DNA of 64,000 bases from Stenotrophomonas maltophilia (GTDB lineage: Bacteria > Pseudomonadota > Gammaproteobacteria > Xanthomonadales > Xanthomonadaceae). The stretch spans positions 124,001-188,000 of the forward strand of contig NZ_NEQV01000001.1 in NCBI RefSeq assembly GCF_002799245.1, in the 5' to 3' direction. A program made the position numbers and the translations under genes. The notes under the pieces are model-generated. The model did no database searches and was not told the origin of the DNA. It saw nothing but the letters and a program-made list of their open reading frames with translations. Positions 8,057-17,181 of this stretch are shown one piece after another. The number at the start of each line of letters is the position of its first letter. The first letter of the stretch is position 1.

Positions 8057-9625
8057 GTGAGCTGGTGGAAGGATGGAATCCAGGTAGACGTTCGCATCCG
8101 TCCCGCAGGCCTGTTCATCGCCGCCGCTTATGCCGTCGCCTGCCTGGTCACCCGTCAGATGTCGCTTGACCAGTTCTACCTCCCCGCGGGCGTGCGGATT
8201 GCCGCACTTCTGCTGACACCTTCGCGTCTGTGGCCCTATCTGCTGCTGGGTGAATACGCCTATTTCGCGCAGATTCGAATGCCGATGGCGACAACCCATG
8301 GGCTGGCCTGGGTCATTCTCGGCTCGATTGGCCTGATGCCTGCGGCAATGCTGATCGTGCATTTCCATCGCAGACACATCCCCACCGCAGGCGGATTATG
8401 GCTGCTCTCCCTGTCGTTCTCCGCAGGCATTGCCGTCAGCCTGCTGAACATGGGGCTTGCGCGCCTGCTGTGGCCAGGCCCGGACCCGGAAATGATGCTC
8501 GAACAGGTGGGACGCACTCTGCTCGGCCAGACCACCGGCGTCCTTACGCTTGCCCCACTGGCATTGCTCTGGCTGCGACGTCACTCCGAACCAGGATGGA
8601 GCACCCGCTTCGTTGCCGTCACCGCCACAGCCATTGCGCTGATCATGGCGCTTGGATTGGCAATGAAGCTGACACCGGCTTCGGCCAACACCCTCCGTGA
8701 GCAACTCGTCCTGATGGCTTCACTCCCGGCAATCTCACTTGCCTTCCTGCATGGTTGGCGCGGTGCTGCGATCGCAGTGCCGCTACTGAACCTGATCGTG
8801 CTCGCATCCACGCCAAGCACTGGGCTACCCGCTTCGTTCGACCTCGGAGCCTTTTCCACGCAGCAGAGTCTCTGCGTAATAAGCGTCGCGCTGCTCGCAC
8901 TGGGCTCCGGCATCAGCCACTACCAACGCAAGTACCAGGAGCATGAAGATAGTGGCCGGAACATGGCAAAGCTGGCGCGCGCCTCGCACCTGGCTGGTGA
9001 ACAGGCTCTGCGCTCACGGGCACTGGAGCTGAAATCAATCGGCGACGGCATGGAGATATCGGTGCAAGGTGTCGTTGCCTGGCTCAAGACCCATGGCCAC
9101 CGCGATATCGCAGCAGATCTGGTTCAGACATCTGCAGCGCATTCATGGCAATTCCGCCAACAGGCCAGCATGGTCTATCCGACCGCAATTGAGCAGATCG
9201 GACTCTACCTCAGCCTGCAAGCCAGCGGCGTACGCGACGGTTGGGACTCCACCGGCCGCATGAGTCGACCACAATTCTCCGGCGACCCCTGCCAGTTGAG
9301 CGTGGGCCTGCAACTATCAGCCTATCGCCTATTGATCGATGCAGTGCCGGTGATGCTGAGTCATGAGCCGGGGCAGATGCAACTCCAGGCGCGTAGCGGC
9401 AGGCTCGGCCGGCGTCGCGGCATCATGTTGAACATCGCACTGCTGGATCGCGACCGCCCACTGGCGTCGGCCACTGAAGCTGCACTGATTGATCGGCTCG
9501 GTGGACGCCTGATCGCCTACGACGGCGTGCTGCAATGCCGCCGCCATCGAGTCACGATCTTACTCAGCGAAGCCCTGCCGTCCCTGCTCCAGGGTGGCAA
9601 CGCGCTGCGCACCAGGTTCGCCTAG
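8057..9625 (+). CDS. MASE1-type membrane protein with degenerate kinase-like C-terminus, paralog 3
   Basis: Third paralog, 522 residues. The start is GTG 8057 (M-S-W-W-K-D-G), seven bases after GGGGAG and aligned with the other copies. It retains QFYLPAGVRIAALLL, WPYLLLGEYAYFAQIRMP, SMVYPTAIEQIGLYLSLQ and GDPCQLSVGLQLSAYR. The kinase N-box position reads LIDAVPVML, without the catalytic Asn. By eye it is the most divergent copy, and its codon use is less GC-biased than that of flanking genes. About 280 bp upstream, shared with the divergent lipoprotein gene, presumably carries promoters; no clear element is visible there. Confidence 0.72.
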   Translation: MSWWKDGIQVDVRIRPAGLFIAAAYAVACLVTRQMSLDQFYLPAGVRIAALLLTPSRLWPYLLLGEYAYFAQIRMPMATTHGLAWVILGSIGLMPAAMLIVHFHRRHIPTAGGLWLLSLSFSAGIAVSLLNMGLARLLWPGPDPEMMLEQVGRTLLGQTTGVLTLAPLALLWLRRHSEPGWSTRFVAVTATAIALIMALGLAMKLTPASANTLREQLVLMASLPAISLAFLHGWRGAAIAVPLLNLIVLASTPSTGLPASFDLGAFSTQQSLCVISVALLALGSGISHYQRKYQEHEDSGRNMAKLARASHLAGEQALRSRALELKSIGDGMEISVQGVVAWLKTHGHRDIAADLVQTSAAHSWQFRQQASMVYPTAIEQIGLYLSLQASGVRDGWDSTGRMSRPQFSGDPCQLSVGLQLSAYRLLIDAVPVMLSHEPGQMQLQARSGRLGRRRGIMLNIALLDRDRPLASATEAALIDRLGGRLIAYDGVLQCRRHRVTILLSEALPSLLQGGNALRTRFA

Positions 9626-9731
9626 CTCCGACCTCCCCTGCGTGGCGTGCACCGTTTGGTGCATCAGCCTAAAGTTGCGCCCGAAACCGCCGCTATCCGT
9701 GCCGAGCCCCTCCCTCGTGAGCCACCGCATC

Positions 9732-11075
9732 ATGCCCGTCCTGCCGCAGGCCGCCGTCGATGGCGACCTGGCCGATCCGCTGCCACAGCGGATCCTGCTG
9801 GTCGAAAACTCCCGTGCGTTCACCGGCATGCTGCGCGAAGCCATCGAGCAGCGCCTGGAACTGCCGGTGGTGATCGCGTCCACCCTGGCCGAGGCCGACC
9901 GCCTGCTCAGCGAAGGTGGGGGCTGGTTCCTGGTGCTGACCGGGCTGGTCCTGGCCGACGGCGACCGCGATGCGGTGGTCGAGTTCTTCCTCAAGCGCGG
10001 CCTGCCGACGGTGGTGGTCAGCGGCGTCTACGACGAGGACCTGCGCAAGCGCGTGCTGCAGCAGCAGATCATCGACTACGTGCTGAAGAATACGCCGGGC
10101 AGCATCGACTACCTGGTGTGGCTGGTGCAGCGCCTGGAACGCAACCGTCGCATCGCGGCACTGGTGGTGGACGATTCGCCTTCCGCGCGCGGCTATGCCG
10201 CCGCCCTGCTGCGCATGTATGGGCACGAGGTGCACGAAGCGGCCGACGGCAACGAGGGCCTGGCTGCGATCGAAGCGCATCCTGCGATCCGCCTCGCCGT
10301 GGTCGACCAGGAGATGCCGGGCATGCAGGGCGTGGAGTTCACCCGCCGCCTGCGCACCCTGCGCTCGCGCGACAAGGTGGCAGTGATCGGCATCTCCGGC
10401 AATACCGACGCCTCATTGATCCCGCGCTTCCTGAAGAACGGTGCCAACGATTTCCTGCGCAAGCCATTCTCGCGCGAGGAATTCTTCTGCCGTGTCTCGC
10501 AGAACGTGGATCAGCTGGAACTGATCGGCACCCTGCAGGACCTGGCCACCCGCGATTTCCTCACCGGCCTGCCCAACCGGCGCTTCTTCCTGGAGCAGAG
10601 CCAGCGCCAGCTGCCGCAGCTCCAGCTGCACGGCCAGTGCGTGGCGGTGGCGATGATCGACATCGACCACTTCAAGCACATCAACGACACCCACGGCCAC
10701 GAAGCCGGCGACGATGCGCTGCGCGCGGTGGCCGGCGCGGTGGCCGCGCATGCACGCAGCCATGACCTGATCGCGCGGTTCGGCGGCGAGGAATTCTGCC
10801 TGCTGGTGCCGGACATGGAACAGGACGAGGCGCTGCTGTACTTCGAGGAACTGCGCCAGCGCATCGCCGCGCTGGAAGTGGACATCGGCACCGCCACCCT
10901 GCGCATGACGGTCAGTATCGGCCTGTGCTGCCTGCGCCCGCAGCGCGATGCGCTGCACCGGCTGATCTCCGAGGCCGACCGCCAGCTGTACCTGGCCAAG
11001 GCCGGTGGCCGCAACCGGGTCAGCTGCACCACGGTGGCCAGCCCGCTGCGTCCACGCGAGCCCGCCCTGCCCTGA
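9732..11075 (+). CDS. Two-receiver response regulator diguanylate cyclase
   Basis: A 447-residue cytoplasmic protein. Domain order: a degenerate receiver (about 18-130; [11 protein letters not shown] has Gly where the phospho-Asp should be), an intact receiver (about 140-260; [19 protein letters not shown]), and a GGDEF domain (about 275-435) with active GGEEF and the inhibitory-site arrangement [14 protein letters not shown]. It should make cyclic di-GMP under control of phosphorylation and product inhibition. ATG 9732 is chosen; an in-frame GTG at 9717 is possible. No histidine kinase is adjacent. The next gene encodes a hemerythrin. Confidence 0.85.
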
Positions 11076-11085
11076 GCGGCACGCT

Positions 11086-11127
11086 TTGATCCAGATCAAC
11101 GCCGCCCACGCGCGGCGGATCTACAGT
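11086..11127 (+). promoter_or_regulatory. FNR/ANR-type box and promoter for the hemerythrin gene
   Basis: TTGATCCAGATCAA at 11086-11099 is an exact match to the FNR-family consensus TTGAT-N4-ATCAA. A site centred at -41.5 predicts transcription from about 11134, and a weak -10-like CTACAG lies at 11121-11126. This is the class II arrangement for oxygen-responsive activation, leaving a leader of about 27 nt before the ATG at 11161. The regulator is not in the window. Confidence 0.75.
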
Positions 11128-11160
11128 CGGCCCCGACATACGCATGAAGGGGAGCCGGGG

Positions 11161-11622
11161 ATGGCACTACTGGTCTGGCAGGACGATCTGAACATCGGCA
11201 TCGATGTGATCGACCAACAACACCGCCGCATCATCGAGATGCTCAACCACCTGCATGTGGCCCAGGCCAGCATGCAGCGTGCCGCGGTGGGTGAAGTGAT
11301 CGATGAGGTGGTGGACTACACCATGTCGCACTTCGCGTTCGAGGAAGAGCTGATGGAAGAAGCGGGCTACCCGTTCTGTGCCGCGCACAAGCGCGTGCAT
11401 GAGGTCTTCATCAAGCGGGTATCGGAGTACCGCATGCGCTTCCAGGCCGGCGAGGACATCAGCGACGAGCTGCGCACCATGCTCTCACGCTGGCTGTTCA
11501 ACCACATCCGCGGTGACGACCAGGCCTATGCCGAACAGGTCAAGGCGCACCTGAACCAGTTCGCCCGCGAACACCAGGGTGGTGGCTGGCTGGGTCGTAC
11601 GCTCAAGCGCTTCTTTGGTTGA
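11161..11622 (+). CDS. Bacteriohemerythrin
   Basis: A 153-residue four-helix hemerythrin. The di-iron ligands are visible: His in [11 protein letters not shown], the HFAFEEELM segment (His and Glu), HKRVHE, and the HIRGDD segment near the C-terminus. The family binds O2 reversibly and serves as an oxygen sensor, store or delivery protein for membrane oxygenases. The ATG at 11161 follows GGGGAGCCGGGG. An FNR-type box lies 60-75 bp upstream, implying induction when oxygen is low. Its last 20 bases overlap the tail of the convergent transporter gene. Confidence 0.92.
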
Positions 11623-12904
11623 GCCGCAGCGCACGCCGGTGCAGTGCCACCAGCGCGCACAGGGTGGCAACCGCGGTCAGGCAAAGGTAGTAGCCCACCG
11701 CGACCAGGCCGAAGCGCTCGGCCAGCCAGGTGGCCAGGTAGGGCGCAGGTGCGGCCCCGAGGATACCGGCCAGGTTGAATGACAGCGATGCACCGGTGTA
11801 GCGCACCTCCACCGGGTAGATCTCGGCCAGGGAGGTGCCGCAGGGGCCATACGTCAGGCCCATCAGGAACAGGCCCAGGCACAGGAAGGCGGTGACCAGC
11901 CATGGGCTGTGCGGCTGGAACAACGGCGCGAACAGTACGCCGAAGCCGATGATCAGCACGCTGGCGACGATCATGGTGCGACGCGTGCCCCAGCGGTCGC
12001 CATAGCGTGCCGACAGCGGGATGCCCAGCGCGAAGAACAGCATGCCGGCCATCTGCATCAGCAGGAACTGCTCGCGGCTGTAGCCCAGCACCGCCGTGCC
12101 GTGGCCGAGACTGAACACGGTCATCAGGTAGAACAGCACGAAGGTGGCGAAGGCGCCCAGCGTTCCCAGCAGCATCGGCACCGGATGGTCACGCAGCACC
12201 GCCAGCATCGGCAGCCGCACCGGCGCCTTGCGCTCCAGCGCCCTCTTGAAGTCGGGGGTCTCGTGGATGTTCAGCCGCACCCACAGGCCGAGGCCGACCA
12301 GCAGCGCGCTGGCCACGAACGGAATGCGCCAGCCCCACTGCAGGAAGTCGTCCTGGCTGAGGCAACGGCCCAGCACCAGGAAGATGCCGGCCGACAACAG
12401 GAAGCCCAGCGGCGCGCCCAGCTGCGGGAACATGCCGTACCAGGCGCGCTTGCCAGGCGGTGCGTTCTCGGTGGCCAGCAGCACCGCCCCACCCCACTCC
12501 CCGCCCAACCCCAGGCCCTGGCCGAAGCGGCACAGCGCCAGCAGCGCCGGCGCCCACAGCCCGATCTGCGCATGGGTCGGCAGCAGGCCGATCAGCACCG
12601 TGGACACGCCCATGGTCAGCAACGCTGCTACCAGGGTGGCCTTGCGGCCGATGCGGTCTCCGAAGTGGCCGAACACTGCCGAGCCGACCGGGCGCGCGAT
12701 GAAGGCCACCGCGAACGTTGCCAGGGACTGCAGCAGGGCCGCCTGTTCGCTGCTGTCCGGGAAGAACAGGTGCGGAAACACCAGCACCGCAGCGGTGGCG
12801 TAGATGTAGAAATCGAAGAACTCGATGGTGGTGCCGATCAGGCTGGCCAGCAGCACACGACGGGGGGAATTCACGGGCGGCGCGGCAGCGGTGATCGTCG
12901 ACAT
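11603..12904 (-). CDS. MFS transporter, metabolite:H+ symporter (ShiA/ProP-like) family
   Basis: A 433-residue inner-membrane permease with about 12 hydrophobic segments. The MFS signature between helices 2 and 3 is clear ([13 protein letters not shown]), as is the repeat in the second half ([14 protein letters not shown]). [16 protein letters not shown] at the start and [21 protein letters not shown] are typical of the sugar/metabolite symporter group that includes ShiA, KgtP and ProP. The substrate cannot be told from sequence; the nearby Puu-type dehydrogenase and aminotransferase make an amine- or organic-acid-related solute possible. The start ATG at 12904 is followed by a short N-terminal tail. 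Confidence 0.82.
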
Positions 12905-13010
12905 CGGCAACACGGGTAACGGCGGATCGCCCGATTCTGCCACGGGGCGGTGGTCGCACGGGGCGATGGTTTCAGCCGACACCGATCGCGACGTGCAGCC
13001 GCTCTTCTGC

Positions 13011-13099
13011 AGAGCCGAGCATGGGCTCGGCTCTACCGATGGGCGCGAACATGCCCGGCTGCTGCTCGCCAAATGCAGCCGAGCATGGCTCGGCTCTAC
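13011..13099. repeat. Two SMAG/REP palindromes
   Basis: Two GTAG-ended palindromes (13011-13036 and 13075-13099) of the AGAGCCGAGC / GCTCGGCTCTAC type lie in the same orientation, separated by about 40 bp. They sit between the upstream end of the transporter gene and the end of the aldehyde dehydrogenase gene. Confidence 0.85.
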
Positions 13100-13123
13100 C
13101 GATGGGCGCGCAGCCGGGTGTTG

Positions 13124-14620
13124 CTAGAGCTGGATCCAGGTGGCCTTGATCTCGCTGTACTTGTCGAACGCATGCAGCGATTTGTCGCGGCCGTTGCCGG
13201 ACTGCTTGTAACCACCGAAGGGGGCGGTCATGTCGCCGCCATCCCAGCCGTTGACCCATACGCTGCCGGCGCGCAGCTGGCGCGCGACGCGATGGGCGCG
13301 GCCGAGATCGCGCGTCCACAGGCCGGCGGCCAGGCCGTAGCGGCTGTCGTTGGCCACGCGCACCGCTTCGGCCTCGTCCTCGAAACCGAGCACGGCCAGC
13401 ACCGGCCCGAACACTTCCTCGCGTGCCAATGCCTGTTCTGGCCGCACCTGGTCGAACACGGTGGGCTGCACATAGCTGCCGCCAGCTTCCACCTCGGCAC
13501 GCCGCCCGCCCATCAGCAACCGGGCGCCCTCGCTTTCGGCGCGTGCGATATCGCCCATCACCTTGTCCAGATGCGCGGCATCAACCAGCGCGCCCATCGG
13601 CGCATCGGCCTGCAGCGGATGCTGCGGCTGCATGCGCTGGCCGTAGGCGACCACCTGGTGCACGAAATCCTCGCGGATCGAGCGCTGTACCAGCAGCCGC
13701 GAGCCGGCTGTACAGACTTCGCCCTGGTTGAAGAAGATGCCCTGTGCCACGGCCCTGGCGGCGGCGTCCAGGTCGGGGGCGTCGGCGAACACCACATGCG
13801 GGCTCTTGCCACCACACTCCAGCCAGACCCGCTTGAGGTTGGATCGCCCCGAGTACTGCAGCAGCTTCGCACCGGTGGCGGTTGAACCGGTGAAGGCCAG
13901 CACGTCCACATCCATGTGCAGGGCCAGCGGTTCACCGACGCGCGCACCGTGGCCCGGCAGCACGTTCAGGACACCGTCCGGCAGGCCCGCCTCGGCGGCC
14001 AGCGCGGCCAGCCGCAACGCGCTCAAGGGCGAGCGCTCGGACGGCTTGAGCACCACCGAATTGCCCATGACCAATGCAGGCGCGATCTTCCAGCAGGCCA
14101 TCAGCAGCGGGAAATTCCACGGCACGATGGCCGCCACCACGCCAGCGGCCTCGCGCGTGACCAGCCCCAGCTCGTGCGGGCCGGTGGGCGCGACCTCGCC
14201 GTACAGCTTGTCCACCGCTTCGGCAGTCCAGCGCAGGCAGCGCACCACGCCGGGCAGGTCGATGCGGCACGCATCCCGCACCGGCTTGCCCATGTCCAGG
14301 GTTTCCAGCAGGGCCAGCTCGTCGGCGTGCGTTTCCACCAGTGCCCCCAGCGCCAGCAATACGCGCTTGCGATGGGCCGGGCTGGCCTGCGACCAGTGGC
14401 CGGCCTCGAAAGACCGGCGCGCCGCCTGCACTGCGCGCTCCACGTCCTGCGCGTCGCAGTCGGCGACCGCCGCCAGCACGCGGCCGTCGATCGGGCTGAT
14501 GCATTCGAATCGGGCGCCGCTGGCGGCGTCGGTGTAGCGGCCATCGATGAAGGCCTGGCCGGGCATCGACAGCTGAAGGGAGAGTGCCTGCCAGTGACTG
14601 CGGTCGGGAAAGTCGGCCAT
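13124..14620 (-). CDS. puuC: Gamma-glutamyl-gamma-aminobutyraldehyde dehydrogenase-type ALDH
   Basis: A 498-residue NAD(P)-dependent aldehyde dehydrogenase. Visible are the NAD-binding region VPWNFPLLMACWKIAPAL, the glycine motif FTGSTATGAKLL, the catalytic Glu in LECGGKSPHVVF and the nucleophilic Cys in NQGEVCTAGSRLLV. The C-terminal end GGYKQSGNGRDKSLHAFDKY is characteristic of the PuuC/AldA-like group. It would oxidise gamma-glutamyl-aminobutyraldehyde between PuuB and PuuD. It diverges from the aminotransferase gene, with about 100 bp between starts. The exact aldehyde is inferred from the regional gene set. Confidence 0.85.
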   Translation of the reverse strand: MADFPDRSHWQALSLQLSMPGQAFIDGRYTDAASGARFECISPIDGRVLAAVADCDAQDVERAVQAARRSFEAGHWSQASPAHRKRVLLALGALVETHADELALLETLDMGKPVRDACRIDLPGVVRCLRWTAEAVDKLYGEVAPTGPHELGLVTREAAGVVAAIVPWNFPLLMACWKIAPALVMGNSVVLKPSERSPLSALRLAALAAEAGLPDGVLNVLPGHGARVGEPLALHMDVDVLAFTGSTATGAKLLQYSGRSNLKRVWLECGGKSPHVVFADAPDLDAAARAVAQGIFFNQGEVCTAGSRLLVQRSIREDFVHQVVAYGQRMQPQHPLQADAPMGALVDAAHLDKVMGDIARAESEGARLLMGGRRAEVEAGGSYVQPTVFDQVRPEQALAREEVFGPVLAVLGFEDEAEAVRVANDSRYGLAAGLWTRDLGRAHRVARQLRAGSVWVNGWDGGDMTAPFGGYKQSGNGRDKSLHAFDKYSEIKATWIQL

Positions 14621-14723
14621 GTCGGGCTCCTCGGAACAGTTTCCCCGGTTATACCGGCGTGGCCGCGACTCCGCCGTGACGCGGCTGCGCTACATTCGTC
14701 GCATCGGACCCGACGGAGCTGGC

Positions 14724-16076
14724 ATGAAGCATCCCGCGAGCGACCTGCACGACCTGGCCACCCAGCGCCCCGAGTCACTGGACGCGTACTGGATGCCGTT
14801 CACCGCCAACCGCCAGTACAAGGCGGCACCGCGCCTGCTGGTACGCGCCGAAGGCATGCACTACGAGGATGCCGACGGCCGCCAGATCCTCGACGGCACC
14901 GCCGGCCTGTGGTGCTGCAACGCCGGCCATGCGCGCCCACGCATCGTCGAGGCCATCGTCGAGCAGGCACGCACGCTCGACTACTCGCCGGCCTTCCAGA
15001 TGGGCTCGCCGCCGGCCTTCGCGCTGGCGCAGCGGCTGGCCGCGCTGGCCCCGGCCCCACTCAACCATGTGTTTTTCACCAGTTCCGGCTCCGAGGCGGT
15101 GGATACCGCGATGAAGATCGTGCTGGCCTACCACCGCCAGCGTGGCGAGGGCCAGCGCACCCGTTTCATCAGCCGCGAGAAGGCCTACCACGGGGTCGGT
15201 TTCGGCGGCATGGCGCTGGGGGGGCTGCCCAACAACCGCAAGCCGTTCGGCCTGCAGCTGGGCGGCGTCGACTACCTGCGGCACACCCTGGATCTGCAGC
15301 GCAATGCATTCAGCAAGGGCCTGCCACGCCAGGGTGCGGAGCTGGCCGATGACCTGGAACGACTGATCGCGCTGCACGATGCCTCGACCATCGCGGCGGT
15401 ATTCGTCGAGCCCATTGCCGGTTCCGCCGGGGTCATCCTGCCCGCGCCCGGCTACCTGCAGCGCCTGCGCGAGCTGTGCGACCAGCACGGCATCCTGCTG
15501 GTGTTCGACGAGGTCATCACCGGCTTCGGCCGGGTTGGCATGCCGTTCGCATCGCAGCGCTTCGGGGTCACCCCGGACCTGCTGACCTTCGCCAAGGCGG
15601 TCAGCAACGGCGCGGTGCCCCTGGGCGGCGTGCTGGTGGCCGATGCCGTGCATGCCGGGCTGATGCAGGCGCCGCCCCAGGCCATCGAGCTGTTCCATGG
15701 CTATACCTATTCCGGCCACCCGCTGGCCTGCGCCGCAGCGCTGGCGACGCTGGATGTCTATGCCGGGGAGCGCCTGTTCGAGCGCGCCATCGAGCTGGGC
15801 GAATACTGGCAGGAACGGCTGCATGCACTGCAGGGCCTGCCCAACGTGATCGACATCCGCAACTTCGGGCTGGTCGGCGCGGTCGAGCTGGCGCCGCGCC
15901 GCGATGCCCCCGGCAGCCGCGGCTACGAGGTGTTCCGGCGTTGCTTCCACGACGGCCGGCTGCTGGTGCGCTGCACGGGGGACATCATCGCGCTGTCGCC
16001 GCCGCTGATCGTGGACAAGGCGCAGATCGACCAGATCACCGGCACCCTGGGCGAGATGATCCGGGCCACCGCCTGA
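14724..16076 (+). CDS. Class III aminotransferase, beta-alanine:pyruvate type
   Basis: A 450-residue PLP enzyme closely resembling omega-amino-acid:pyruvate transaminases. The characteristic YWMPFTANRQ near the N-terminus, GTAGLWCCNAGHARPRI, FFTSSGSEAVDTAMKI and YHGVGFGGMALGG are all present. VFDEVITGFGRVG carries the PLP-ring Asp and LTFAKAVSNGAVPLGG the Schiff-base Lys. It could transaminate GABA, beta-alanine or putrescine. Adjacent puuC and the puu genes at the left suggest GABA to succinic semialdehyde. The ATG at 14724 follows a GGAGCTGGC stretch. Confidence 0.85.
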   Translation: MKHPASDLHDLATQRPESLDAYWMPFTANRQYKAAPRLLVRAEGMHYEDADGRQILDGTAGLWCCNAGHARPRIVEAIVEQARTLDYSPAFQMGSPPAFALAQRLAALAPAPLNHVFFTSSGSEAVDTAMKIVLAYHRQRGEGQRTRFISREKAYHGVGFGGMALGGLPNNRKPFGLQLGGVDYLRHTLDLQRNAFSKGLPRQGAELADDLERLIALHDASTIAAVFVEPIAGSAGVILPAPGYLQRLRELCDQHGILLVFDEVITGFGRVGMPFASQRFGVTPDLLTFAKAVSNGAVPLGGVLVADAVHAGLMQAPPQAIELFHGYTYSGHPLACAAALATLDVYAGERLFERAIELGEYWQERLHALQGLPNVIDIRNFGLVGAVELAPRRDAPGSRGYEVFRRCFHDGRLLVRCTGDIIALSPPLIVDKAQIDQITGTLGEMIRATA

Positions 16077-16139
16077 GCCCGGGCCGGCGGTGGCGAGCGG
16101 GTACAATGGGCGGTTCCGCTCCTGCTCGCTGCCGTGCCC

Positions 16140-17018
16140 ATGGATATCGTCGTCAAAGAAGAACTCAAGGCCTACATCGACCCGCTGACTGCGGACGAAC
16201 ATGATGCGCTGGAGCGCAGCATCCTGGCCGAAGGCTGCCGCGATGCGCTGGTGCTGTGGGGCGAGGTGCTGGTCGATGGCCACAACCGCTTCGGCATCTG
16301 CCAGAAGCATGGCCTGCCGTTCAATACCGTGCAGAACACCCGCTTCCAGAGCATGGAAGACGTGCATCTGTGGATGATCGAGCAGCACCTGGGCCGCCGC
16401 AGCGTGTCCGATTTCCAGCGTGGCGTGCTGGCACTGCGCAAGCGCGACATTCTGGCCGCCCGCAAGCAGGTCGAGCAGGCACAGCTGCAGCGCGAGAGCG
16501 ATGGAACCGCCGAAGTTGCCGATGAGGGCGGGGAAGACAGCCCGCCATGGGAGCCGGCACCGAAGATCAGCCGTGCCGAGCTGGCCCGCGAAGCCAAGCT
16601 GAGCACCAGCCAGGTGGGCATGATCGAACGCATCCATGCCCAGGCCGCGGCCGAGGTGGTGGAAGCGGTGAAGGCGGGCGTCATCTCGATCAGTGCGGCT
16701 GCGGCGGTGGCCGACCTGCCCGAAGAAGAACAGCGCGCTGCCGCCGCCGGTGGCAAGGACGAGCTGAAGCAGGCCGCCAAGCGCGTGCGCGAGTCCAAGC
16801 GCAAGCCGCGCGCGCCGAAGCCGGAAGCGGCCGGGATGGATTTCGAGGAACCCAACGACGACGAGGTGGCCAGCCGCGATGCCGAGGTGCTGTCGGCGCT
16901 GGAGCAGCTGGGTGAGGATGCACCGGCACTGCGCCGCCGCGTGGTCGCGCTGACTCGCGAGAACGACACCCTGCGCGCGCAGCTGGCTGCGCTGCGCAAG
17001 CAGCTGGAAGCGCTGTAA
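16140..17018 (+). CDS. ParB-like nuclease-domain protein (chromosomal orphan)
   Basis: A protein of about 292 residues (ATG 16140; a GTG at 16134 is also possible). The N-terminal 100 residues look like a ParB/Spo0J N-domain: an acidic helix, then VLVDGHNRFGICQKHGLPF, the DGHxR-type motif. A central helix-turn-helix-like part (SRAELAREAKLSTSQVGMIE) is followed by Lys/Arg-rich linkers and a C-terminal coiled coil rich in Leu and Gln. A -10-like TACAAT lies at 16102-16107. No parA, parS-like cluster or plasmid gene is next to it. Similar proteins are annotated as plasmid replication/partition-related; its chromosomal role is unknown. Confidence 0.7.
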   Translation: MDIVVKEELKAYIDPLTADEHDALERSILAEGCRDALVLWGEVLVDGHNRFGICQKHGLPFNTVQNTRFQSMEDVHLWMIEQHLGRRSVSDFQRGVLALRKRDILAARKQVEQAQLQRESDGTAEVADEGGEDSPPWEPAPKISRAELAREAKLSTSQVGMIERIHAQAAAEVVEAVKAGVISISAAAAVADLPEEEQRAAAAGGKDELKQAAKRVRESKRKPRAPKPEAAGMDFEEPNDDEVASRDAEVLSALEQLGEDAPALRRRVVALTRENDTLRAQLAALRKQLEAL

Positions 17019-17025
17019 CGAGGGG

Positions 17026-17145
17026 GTAGCGCCGGGCATGGCCCGGCGCCACCGATGCGTCTTGCGAAACGCCGCTGTAGAGCCGAGCCCATGCTCGGCT
17101 GCTGTTTGACGCGCGCAAGGCAGCCGAGCATGGGCTCGGCTCTAT
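17026..17145. repeat. SMAG/REP cluster: one single and one inverted pair
   Basis: 17026-17052 is a GTAG-led palindrome around GCCGGGCATGGCCCGGC. 17077-17145 is a head-to-head pair of the GTAGAGCCGAGC type, one reading GTAG on the plus strand and the mate on the minus strand. The group fills most of the gap before the DUF445 gene and could form a long hairpin in mRNA. Confidence 0.88.
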
Positions 17146-17181
17146 AGGCAGGCGTCACCGGCGTACGGTTAGACTTCCGGC

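Noticed and set aside
14775..17039. Long open frame antisense to the aminotransferase and ParB-like genes
   Set aside because: It mirrors GC-rich third-position bias of the genes on the plus strand. The translated protein shows no recognisable domain, and both sense genes have clear families.
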